Assembly (NCBI GenBank): GCA_027005635.1
Contig: JALTLI010000048.1
Coordinates: forward strand, 1 to 7,085
DNA from: Alphaproteobacteria bacterium
GTDB lineage: Bacteria; Pseudomonadota; Alphaproteobacteria; UBA2136; JALTLI01
DNA length: 7,085 bases
Reading direction: 5' to 3'
Shown here: in pieces, positions 1 through 5,672 of the stretch
How positions within the stretch are numbered: the first letter of the stretch is position 1
Layout: every line of letters starts with the position of its first letter
The notes under the pieces: model-generated
What the model was told of the DNA's origin: nothing
What the model saw: only the letters and a program-made list of their open reading frames with translations
Database searches by the model: none
Position numbers and translations under genes: made by a program

Positions 1-571
1 TATTATTTTTCATACTTATAAATAAATCTTTTTGCCACATTTCTTGGTTTTTACTTGGGCTAAATCCATCTAAAAACCAGCTATCTACTTTACCTATTTT
101 AGTTTTTATTTGGGGTAGAAATTCTTGAATATCGCCAACAAACAAACTTAGCTCAACACCCTTAAATTCCAATATATTTAACCCAACGGTTAAGTTTTTA
201 TATTGCTTAAAGAATATATCTTCATTTGTAGTTAGTTCTGCAGGAAAAAATTGCCATGCGTATTGCATATCTTTTTTACTTAAAGGATATTTCTCAACAC
301 TTACAAAATGAAGTTTATTTTTAAAAATATTATTTTTTTGCCATAGATTAACAGCAATTAAAAAATTCAACCCTGTACCAAAACCAGTTTCAAGTATTCT
401 AAAATCTTGTTCAGTTGTAAACCTTTCTGGTAAGTTATTATTCCTAAAAAATACGTGTAAACTTTCTTGAAACCCATCTTCTTTGCTAAAATAAATATCA
501 TCAAACTCCTCAGAAAACAGACCTCCATCTGCGTTTCTAATTGTTTTTGCGTATGTTATTTTGTTATTCAT
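1..571 (-). CDS. mnmC: tRNA U34 methyltransferase, MnmC N-terminal domain/MnmD type (3' part outside window)
   Basis: The protein is an S-adenosylmethionine-dependent methyltransferase that would carry out the last step of mnm5(s2)U synthesis at the wobble base of tRNAs, turning nm5U34 into mnm5U34. I translated 190 codons from ATG at 569-571 to the window edge without a stop. Residues 15-33 (DGGLFSEEF, then DIYFSKEDG) match the family's N-terminal signature. LETGFGTGLNFL at 60-71 is the SAM-binding loop, and WFLDGFSP at 165-172 is the family's active-site motif. The gene starts 22 bases after the CCA end of the tRNA-Arg gene, with only a weak AAGA ribosome site. Because the end is missing, I cannot tell whether this is a stand-alone MnmD or the N-terminal half of bifunctional MnmC, which adds an FAD oxidase domain. 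The family call is secure; the symbol is provisional. Confidence 0.88.
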   Translation of the reverse strand, partial: MNNKITYAKTIRNADGGLFSEEFDDIYFSKEDGFQESLHVFFRNNNLPERFTTEQDFRILETGFGTGLNFLIAVNLWQKNNIFKNKLHFVSVEKYPLSKKDMQYAWQFFPAELTTNEDIFFKQYKNLTVGLNILEFKGVELSLFVGDIQEFLPQIKTKIGKVDSWFLDGFSPSKNQEMWQKDLFISMKNN

Positions 572-593
572 ATTTTTATCTTAAATAAAATTG

Positions 594-669
594 TGGTGAT
601 CTCACCGGGACTCGAACCCAGATCTGAAGCTTAGGAGGCTACCGTTCTATCCAGTTGAACTATAAGACC
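594..669 (-). tRNA. tRNA-Arg, anticodon CCU
   Basis: A complete 76-base cloverleaf folds by hand. The 7-bp acceptor stem (GGTCTTA/TGAGATC) has two G-U pairs. The D stem is GTTC/GAAC with a 9-base loop containing GG. The anticodon loop CTCCTAA gives anticodon CCT, which reads AGG. The variable loop has 4 bases, and the T arm is CTGGG/CCCGG with loop TTCGAGT. The discriminator is A and CCA is encoded (594-596). A20 in the D loop agrees with the known bacterial arginine identity element. The second pair of the anticodon stem is a U-U mismatch. AGG codons occur in the neighbouring genes (two in the mnm gene, one in mutS), so the tRNA is needed. It lies 9 bases after the stop of the acetyltransferase gene and 22 bases before the mnm start. 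Confidence 0.96.
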
Positions 670-676
670 GCTAGAG

Positions 677-706
677 ATTTAAGCAGAAGCACTATTGCTA
701 CGTAAA
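677..706 (-). promoter_or_regulatory. Possible tRNA-Arg promoter inside the end of the acetyltransferase gene
   Basis: On the minus strand TTTACG (701-706) and TTAAAT (677-682) are spaced by 18 bases, each matching four of six sigma-70 consensus bases. The predicted start near 670 is one base before the tRNA 5' end, and the -10 box covers the stop codon of the upstream gene. AT-rich DNA yields such matches by chance, so this is tentative. The alternative is read-through from the acetyltransferase promoter followed by tRNA processing. Confidence 0.3.
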
Positions 707-1191
707 CATTCTGGCAAATCAACCATTCCTATTTCGGTAACTGGTGTATCAGATATATTTTTAATCATTAAATCAACACCTTCAACGCTTAAACCATCAT
801 CAATTCCCATTTTTTTAGCGTCAACAAATCCTAAATCTTTATATTGATTAACGTCTCCATGCATTAAAATATAATTATGCCCTTGGTTTTTAAGTGTTTC
901 AAAAATTTCACTTAAAAAGCCAGCAATATCAAACTCTTTATTTGTATCTATAGCCAAAGGAGCAAGTAAAAGGGCCTCACCATTATCACCAACTTTTAAT
1001 AATGTAAATAATGCATAAGCAAGCATCTCACCATCTTCTTCTGCAACAAATGTATGCTTTGTATCATAAGCAGGCATATCACGCAAAATACCAGTTTTTT
1101 CAATAACTTCTACCCCATCACTCATATATGTACGAGCAATCAAAGTAGCAATTTCAGCCCTATCTTCTGGTTTTTCGTTACGAATTTGCAT
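679..1191 (-). CDS. GNAT-family N-acetyltransferase-like protein (YhbS-like), degenerate CoA loop
   Basis: This 170-residue protein has the GNAT fold order: an N-terminal MQIRNEKPEDRAEI segment typical of acetyltransferases that begin with I-R-x-E/A-x-P-x-D, a central strand (HTFVAEEDGEMLAYA, 46-60), the LLLAPLAID strand (74-82) and GDVNQYKDLGF (112-122). The last corresponds to the GDPxYYxxFGF motif of YhbS-like proteins. The expected acetyl-CoA pyrophosphate loop (Q/R-x-x-G-x-G/A) reads K85-E-F-D-I-A90, so its central glycine is replaced by aspartate. The substrate is unknown, and catalytic activity is open to question. The start is well supported: AAGGAAG lies 4 bases upstream of the ATG. 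It is the first gene of a minus-strand block that continues into tRNA-Arg and the mnm gene. Family call is good, function unassigned. Confidence 0.8.
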   Translation of the reverse strand: MQIRNEKPEDRAEIATLIARTYMSDGVEVIEKTGILRDMPAYDTKHTFVAEEDGEMLAYALFTLLKVGDNGEALLLAPLAIDTNKEFDIAGFLSEIFETLKNQGHNYILMHGDVNQYKDLGFVDAKKMGIDDGLSVEGVDLMIKNISDTPVTEIGMVDLPECLRSNSASA

Positions 1192-1218
1192 TTTACTTCC
1201 TTTATATTAATTAATAAC

Positions 1219-1247
1219 CACTACAAGCTTTTTAATCTTTGTAGGTG
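1219..1247. other. Imperfect hairpin in the divergent intergenic region
   Basis: CAC-TACAA (1219-1226) pairs with TTGTA-G-GTG (1239-1247), giving eight pairs with one bulged G around a 12-base loop. Read on the plus strand it is followed by TTTTTA, like a weak terminator, but no plus-strand gene lies upstream. Read on the minus strand it would sit in the untranslated leader of the acetyltransferase mRNA, about 28 bases before its start codon. The role is unknown. Confidence 0.25.
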
Positions 1248-1271
1248 TTTTTATATATTGCCCTGTTTTCC

Positions 1272-1299
1272 TTGACGAATCAATACCTCATGTTAATAT
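1272..1299 (+). promoter_or_regulatory. Sigma-70-like promoter of the SNase gene
   Basis: TTGACG (1272-1277) matches five of six -35 bases. After a 16-base spacer comes TAATAT (1294-1299) as the -10 box. The predicted transcription start (about 1306) falls at or one base before the ATG at 1307, so the mRNA would be leaderless. This agrees with the absence of any purine-rich ribosome site before that ATG. Confidence 0.55.
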
Positions 1300-1306
1300 T
1301 TTAATT

Positions 1307-2080
1307 ATGAAATATATTTTACAGCTTATTATAGCAATTTACCTTATCCCTTTTGCCTTTGCAGAAGATGATTACACTAAAGTAGCAAGAGTAGTAGATG
1401 GCGATACAATTTTAACTACAGACGGTGATTATGTTCGCTTATTAGATATAAATACTCCAGAAATAGCCCATAAAAAAGGTGAAAAATCTCAACCATTTGG
1501 TATAAAAGCAGCAAAAGAACTTAGACGTAAATTACCTAAACAAACAGAAATACATCTTATTTTTGGAAAACAAAAATTTGATAGATATAATCGTTTACTT
1601 GCCCATGTTTATAATATGCAAGGAGAATGGATTAATGCACATATGGTGCGCAAGGGGCTTGCTCATGTTTATAGTTTTCCTGATAATGCTTTTAAAGCGG
1701 AACAACTTTACCCCATAGAACAACATGCAAGAGATGCAAAATTAGGTATATGGAGCCTACCACGCTGGCAAATACTAGATGCAACAAAGCCTGTAGATGA
1801 TAGTAAAATAGGTCAATTTAACATAGTAGAAGGAAGAATTCTTAATACAGCATACGTAAAAGGTATCACTTATTTAAATTTTGGGACAGACTGGAGAACA
1901 GATTTCAGCTTAGAAATACCTGCAAAATTCCTGACAAAGTTCAAACAGAAAAATATAAACCCACTAACCTATTACAAATTAAAAAAAGTAAGGGTAAGAG
2001 GGCGTTTAAAGCCTGTTAACGGCACATTAATAACCCTAACCCACCCAGAACAACTGACAGTTTTAGAAGAATTAGATTAG
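1307..2080 (+). CDS. Secreted thermonuclease-like (SNase domain) protein with C-terminal alphaproteobacterial-type domain
   Basis: The 257-residue protein is probably an exported Ca2+-dependent nuclease. Residues 1-19 form a signal peptide: K2, a hydrophobic run and a likely cleavage after A-F-A. The SNase domain spans about 23-153. It shows VVDGDT (29-34, staphylococcal Asp21 = D33), RLLDINTPE (44-52, Arg35 = R44, Thr41 = T50, Glu43 = E52) and FDRYNR (91-96, Arg87 = R96). Staphylococcal Asp40, a calcium ligand, is asparagine here (N49). Residues 165-257 form a second domain with EGRILN, YLNFGTDWRTDF, VRVRGR and HPEQLTVLE, a pattern I know from alphaproteobacterial SNase proteins. The chosen ATG lacks a ribosome site but gives an intact signal peptide and fits the promoter just upstream. 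The substrate (extracellular or periplasmic DNA or RNA) is inferred. Confidence 0.88.
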   Translation: MKYILQLIIAIYLIPFAFAEDDYTKVARVVDGDTILTTDGDYVRLLDINTPEIAHKKGEKSQPFGIKAAKELRRKLPKQTEIHLIFGKQKFDRYNRLLAHVYNMQGEWINAHMVRKGLAHVYSFPDNAFKAEQLYPIEQHARDAKLGIWSLPRWQILDATKPVDDSKIGQFNIVEGRILNTAYVKGITYLNFGTDWRTDFSLEIPAKFLTKFKQKNINPLTYYKLKKVRVRGRLKPVNGTLITLTHPEQLTVLEELD

Positions 2081-2090
2081 GCTGTCAGTT
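2052..2090 (+). terminator. Hairpin spanning the SNase stop codon, possible terminator
   Basis: AACTGACAG (2052-2060) and CTGTCAGTT (2082-2090) form a perfect 9-bp inverted repeat. Two G-U pairs and one A-U pair could extend it inward. The TAG stop (2078-2080) is inside the structure, and TT with a short AT-rich tail follows the 3' arm. The stem is only moderately G+C-rich and the T run is short, so it may be a weak first terminator or an mRNA 3'-end stabiliser. Confidence 0.4.
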
Positions 2091-2125
2091 TTATGTATAC
2101 AATAAATTAATCCTACTATCTATAA

Positions 2126-2146
2126 GAATTTAGAATTTAGAGATTA
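2126..2146. repeat. Short 7-base tandem repeat
   Basis: GAATTTA occurs twice head to tail (2126-2139) and is followed by a third degenerate unit GAGATTA (2140-2146). It sits in the noncoding gap between the two converging genes. It is probably slippage-derived, and no function is apparent. Confidence 0.5.
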
Positions 2147-2196
2147 TCTACCCTGATATTCCCTTTATTTAGCAAATACCCAAACAACCCTAAAAG

Positions 2197-2226
2197 CCCG
2201 CCCTCCCAAGGCGGGTTTACTTTTTT
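2197..2226. terminator. Bidirectional intrinsic terminator between SNase and cysQ genes
   Basis: CCCGCC (2197-2202) pairs perfectly with GGCGGG (2210-2215) around a 7-base loop, and flanking AAA and TTT can extend the stem past one bulged G. On the plus strand it is followed by TTTAC and six T (2221-2226), ending the SNase transcript. On the minus strand it is followed by CTTTT, ending the cysQ transcript 24 bases after its stop codon. It is the most G+C-rich patch in the noncoding DNA of this window. Confidence 0.85.
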
Positions 2227-2238
2227 AAATATAGCGAT

Positions 2239-3024
2239 TTAACTTAAAAGCTCCTGCAATTCTTTTTGCCAATCTTTCGGAGCAATAACCAAGCCCTGAA
2301 CTTCAACATTTTTATTATTGTAAGTAACTTCATCACCAGCTAAATTTGTAATTTTCAAACCTGCTTCTAGGCAAAGTAAATGACCTGCGGCTGTATCCCA
2401 TTCACTTTTAGGCTTTAAAGTTGCCATGCAATCACCTTTACCAATAGATAATGTTGCAAGTTTATAAGCAATTGAATGAACCTCTTTTAACTTTAAAGTA
2501 GAACTATATTTATCCCACAAACCTTTTGTATATTCATTAAAACTAATTAAACAAGTCGCATCTTGAATTTTCTGTTTATAATTAACCCAAACTTTTTTGC
2601 CATTTAATAAAACCCCACTACCTTTATAACCAGCAAACATTTCACCTTTTGCAGGGTTATAAATCATACCTAAAACTGGGGTACCATCACAAACTAAACC
2701 AATTGAAACAGCATAATAACCCGTACCATCAATATATGATTTTGTACCATCAATAGGGTCAACAACCCAAACATGTTTTTTTGTTAGGCGATTAGCATTA
2801 TCTTCTGTTTCTTCACTTAACCATCCAAAATCTGGGTATTTTTTTGTTAAAGTTTCTTTTAATAAAGTATCAATTTCTAAATCTGCTGCTGTTACTACGG
2901 CTAAAATTTCTTCTTTATCATTTTTGCGATTAACCTTTATTCCTTCACGTTGATGTGAAAGTGCGATAGCTCCTGCTTTTTTACAAAGAGGCTCTAAAAA
3001 TTTGTATATTTCTGAATAATCCAT
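2239..3024 (-). CDS. cysQ: Inositol monophosphatase-family phosphatase, probable 3'(2'),5'-bisphosphate nucleotidase CysQ
   Basis: The 261-residue protein belongs to the Mg2+-dependent, Li+-sensitive inositol monophosphatase superfamily. Metal-binding motifs are complete and in order: VVTAADLEID (43-52, D48), LSEET (69-73, E71), WVVDPIDGTKSYI (86-98, D89 and D92) and EWDTAAGHLLCLEAG (208-222, D210). The LKPKSEWDTAA context resembles alphaproteobacterial CysQ, which removes the 3'-phosphate of 3'-phosphoadenosine 5'-phosphate, a by-product of sulfate assimilation and of acyl-carrier-protein activation. SuhB- or HisN-type substrates cannot be excluded from sequence alone. Its length is normal for CysQ. 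The ATG at 3022-3024 has no ribosome site, and a minus-strand promoter places transcription start on that ATG. The gene stands alone, diverging from mutS and converging with the SNase gene. Confidence 0.85.
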   Translation of the reverse strand: MDYSEIYKFLEPLCKKAGAIALSHQREGIKVNRKNDKEEILAVVTAADLEIDTLLKETLTKKYPDFGWLSEETEDNANRLTKKHVWVVDPIDGTKSYIDGTGYYAVSIGLVCDGTPVLGMIYNPAKGEMFAGYKGSGVLLNGKKVWVNYKQKIQDATCLISFNEYTKGLWDKYSSTLKLKEVHSIAYKLATLSIGKGDCMATLKPKSEWDTAAGHLLCLEAGLKITNLAGDEVTYNNKNVEVQGLVIAPKDWQKELQELLS

Positions 3025-3030
3025 AGGCTA

Positions 3031-3058
3031 ACTATAACATTTCAAACACTAAAAACAA
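3031..3058 (-). promoter_or_regulatory. Extended -10 promoter of cysQ
   Basis: On the minus strand TGTTATAGT forms an extended -10 element (TATAGT at 3031-3036, preceded by TGT). A weak -35 TTGTTT (3053-3058) lies 16 bases upstream. Counting seven bases from the -10 box puts the transcription start at 3024, the A of the cysQ start codon, so the message would be leaderless. Confidence 0.5.
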
Positions 3059-3066
3059 TAAATTAC

Positions 3067-3095
3067 TTCATATTTAAGCTGAAATTATGTATAGT
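3067..3095 (+). promoter_or_regulatory. Sigma-70-like promoter of mutS-murJ
   Basis: TTCATA (3067-3072, four of six) and TATAGT (3090-3095, five of six) are spaced by the optimal 17 bases. The predicted start near 3102 gives a leader of about 24 bases before the ATG at 3126. It also lies downstream of the alternative ATG at 3087, which could then not be used. The site is separate from the opposite-facing cysQ promoter. Confidence 0.5.
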
Positions 3096-3125
3096 CAGAT
3101 AAATATAAATAAAGAGAATTTTCTG

Positions 3126-5672
3126 ATGGCTATCAAAGAAACTCCAATGATGCGACAATACAAAGAAATTAAAGCACAACATGCTGATTTCTTAGTGTTT
3201 TATCGTATGGGAGATTTCTACGAATTATTTGCAGAAGATGCTAAAATTGCGGCATCTATTTTAGATATAACCCTAACTCAGCGTCGTTCAAGTAAAGAAG
3301 TTGAGGGTATACCTATGTGCGGAGTACCATTTCATGCCGCAGAAAGCTATATTGCAAAACTTCTTAAACACAACAAAAAAGTAGCCTTATGTGAACAAAC
3401 TGAAACCCCTGCTGAAGCAAAAAAAGCAAGAGGAAACAGTGCATTAGTAAAACGTGAAGTGGTAAGAATTTACACAGGAGGAACGTTAACTGAAGATAGC
3501 ATGTTAAATTCTCAGGAAAATAATTATCTTGTAGCAATTCATAGCTTAAAAGGTAAAATGGCAATTAGCTGGAGTGATTTATCTACAGGAGAATTTTTAG
3601 TAACAGATACTTCTATTGATACAATCCAAGCTGATATTGCCCGCTTAAACCCTAAAGAAATTATTACTACTAAAAGTTTTCTAAAGCTTCATGACAGTGA
3701 TCTAAATTACTATAAAAATATAATTACTATAGTAGAAAATGATTTGTTTGTTGTTAAACCAAGCGATGAAACTTATCCTAATATAGCTCAGCAAACTGTG
3801 GTTTCTGCACTTCTTGGTTATATTGATAAAACTCAAATTGATAAAACTCCAAGCTTGAAAACTGCAAAATCTATTGCATCAAATAGCTTTTTATACATGG
3901 ATGCTGCCACAAGGCATAATTTAGAACTAACAAAAACCCTTAAAGGTGAAAAGAAAAATAGCCTATTTGATGCCATTGATAAAACTGTAACATCTTGCGG
4001 AGCTAGGCTACTTTCAAACTGGATAACTTCCCCTTTGCAAGATATAAACCTTATTAAGCAACGACAAAATGTTATTAAAGAATTTAAAAATGATTTTGCA
4101 AGCCGTTCATATATTCGTGAAATTTTAAAACAAACAGCAGATATAAGCCGTGCAATTAGTAGAATAACTCTAGATAGAAGTGGACCAAGAGATTTACAAG
4201 CTGTAAGTAACACTCTTTCTCTTTTACCAGAGCTAACTAGTCACCTAGAAAAGTATAAAAATAATGATACTATAAAAAATTATATAAACAGCTTTTCTCA
4301 TTTTAATAAACTTTCAAATGTTCTTAAAAATGCGCTAATAAATGATACACTACCATTACTTGCTCGTGATGGAGGATTTATCCAAAATGATTACTGTGAA
4401 CAATTGAACAAATATAAAAATATAGCAACTAATGGCTTGACTTTATTAAAAGATTTAGAAAGAGAAGAAGCGGAAAGAACCGGTATATCATCTTTAAAAA
4501 TTAAGTATAATAAAGTATGGGGATACTTTTTTGAGGTAACAAAAAGCCATGTTGATAAAATCCCAGATTACTATATTCATAGACAAACAACAACCAATGC
4601 CCAGCGTTTTAGCACCAGTGAATTAATGGAACTAGAGCGCGAATATTCATCTGCCGAAGCTTATTGTTTAAAAAGAGAATTAGAGATTTTTGCAGAACTT
4701 GTAAATATGATAAAATCACAAGTAAATATGCTTCTTGATGCTGCAGAAAGTTTAGCTGCGCTAGATGTTTTAGTTGCAGGTGGTGAACTTGCTGATTGTC
4801 AAAATTATAACCAACCAATTATAGATGATAGCTATGCTTTTGAAATTGAAAATGGGCGTCATGCTGTTGTTGAAAAAGTTGAAAATGAATTTATACCAAA
4901 TAATTCCAGCCTTTCTGAATGTGAAATTTGGCTAGTAACTGGCCCAAATATGGCAGGTAAATCAACATTTTTAAGACAAAATGCATTAATTACAATCCTT
5001 GCTCATATGGGATATTTTGTTCCTGCTGATAAAGCTCATATTGGTTTAGTTGATAGAATATTTACCAGAATTGGTGCAGCTGATGAGCTAAGTAAAGGGC
5101 AATCAACCTTTATGGTGGAAATGGTTGAAACTGCAAATATTTTAAATAATTCAACCCAAAGAAGCCTTGTTGTATTAGATGAAATTGGTAGAGGAACTGC
5201 AACTTATGACGGTTTATCAATAGCTTGGGCATGTGTTGAACATTTATTAATACACAATAAATGCCGTGGAATTTTTGCGACCCATTACCATGAAATGACA
5301 AAATTAGCCGAAGATTTTCCTAAACTTAAGTGCTACCATGTAGCAGCAAAAGAATGGGAAGATAAAATAATATTTCTGCATAAAATTAAACAAGGTGCAT
5401 CACCTGGATCTTATGGTATTCATGTTGGTCAATTAGCTGGTTTGCCTTGCTCAGTAACGAAGAGAGCAGCAGATATTTTATCTCAGCTAGAAAAATCAGG
5501 GGCAAAAGGAGAACAAATAAGCCCACAAATGAATTTTTTCAATGCTCAGCCACAAACAGCAATGAAATCCAAGGTGGAAGAGGCTTTGCATACAATTTTA
5601 GTTGATGATTTAACGCCCAGAGAGGCACATGATTTACTATACGACCTAAAATCTATGGTAAAGGGCGCGTAA
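3126..5672 (+). CDS. mutS: DNA mismatch repair protein MutS
   Basis: MutS binds mispaired and looped DNA as a dimer and uses ATP to recruit MutL. From ATG 3126 the protein has 848 residues, normal for MutS1. GDFYELF (29-35) contains the Phe-x-Glu mismatch-wedging residues (F31, E33). Connector, core and clamp domains follow up to about residue 550. The ATPase has Walker A GPNMAGKST (606-614), SKGQSTFMVEM (656-666), Walker B VVLDEIGRGT (682-691) and THYHE (719-723). QMNFF (801-805) resembles a sliding-clamp binding motif near the C-terminus. An in-frame ATG at 3087 would add 13 residues. I prefer 3126 because MAIKETPMMRQY matches typical MutS starts, AAAGAGA lies 8 bases upstream, and the predicted transcription start is after 3087. 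The stop is directly followed by the murJ ATG. Confidence 0.97.
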   Translation: MAIKETPMMRQYKEIKAQHADFLVFYRMGDFYELFAEDAKIAASILDITLTQRRSSKEVEGIPMCGVPFHAAESYIAKLLKHNKKVALCEQTETPAEAKKARGNSALVKREVVRIYTGGTLTEDSMLNSQENNYLVAIHSLKGKMAISWSDLSTGEFLVTDTSIDTIQADIARLNPKEIITTKSFLKLHDSDLNYYKNIITIVENDLFVVKPSDETYPNIAQQTVVSALLGYIDKTQIDKTPSLKTAKSIASNSFLYMDAATRHNLELTKTLKGEKKNSLFDAIDKTVTSCGARLLSNWITSPLQDINLIKQRQNVIKEFKNDFASRSYIREILKQTADISRAISRITLDRSGPRDLQAVSNTLSLLPELTSHLEKYKNNDTIKNYINSFSHFNKLSNVLKNALINDTLPLLARDGGFIQNDYCEQLNKYKNIATNGLTLLKDLEREEAERTGISSLKIKYNKVWGYFFEVTKSHVDKIPDYYIHRQTTTNAQRFSTSELMELEREYSSAEAYCLKRELEIFAELVNMIKSQVNMLLDAAESLAALDVLVAGGELADCQNYNQPIIDDSYAFEIENGRHAVVEKVENEFIPNNSSLSECEIWLVTGPNMAGKSTFLRQNALITILAHMGYFVPADKAHIGLVDRIFTRIGAADELSKGQSTFMVEMVETANILNNSTQRSLVVLDEIGRGTATYDGLSIAWACVEHLLIHNKCRGIFATHYHEMTKLAEDFPKLKCYHVAAKEWEDKIIFLHKIKQGASPGSYGIHVGQLAGLPCSVTKRAADILSQLEKSGAKGEQISPQMNFFNAQPQTAMKSKVEEALHTILVDDLTPREAHDLLYDLKSMVKGA
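5661..5665 (+). promoter_or_regulatory. murJ ribosome binding site inside mutS
   Basis: AAGGG lies 7 bases before the murJ ATG, within the last codons of mutS. It is the clearest Shine-Dalgarno sequence on the plus strand of this window. With the mutS stop immediately before the murJ start, it suggests translational coupling. Confidence 0.7.

Noticed and set aside
594..669. tRNA 3' end as an integration (att) site
   Set aside because: No integrase gene, no repeat of the tRNA end elsewhere in the window, and no foreign-looking genes beside it.
1219..1250. Riboswitch or attenuator in the acetyltransferase leader
   Set aside because: Only one short imperfect hairpin is visible, with no conserved aptamer motif or alternative terminator. 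It is listed only as a hairpin.
1054..1275. Plus-strand open frame of 73 codons opposite the acetyltransferase gene
   Set aside because: It overlaps a well-supported gene on the other strand, has a low-complexity Phe/Asn/Ile-rich translation with no known motif, and has no ribosome site. It is a shadow frame.
1236..1283. Minus-strand promoter for the acetyltransferase gene (TTGATT with AATATA or TATATA)
   Set aside because: The -10 candidates either match only three of six bases or need a 20-base spacer. A promoter must exist here or nearby, but I cannot place it.
3364..5301. Several minus-strand open frames inside mutS (3364-3564, 3833-4213, 4609-4818, 5110-5301)
   Set aside because: All lie opposite conserved MutS codons, and their translations show no family motif. 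The frames are kept open by the codon bias of mutS.
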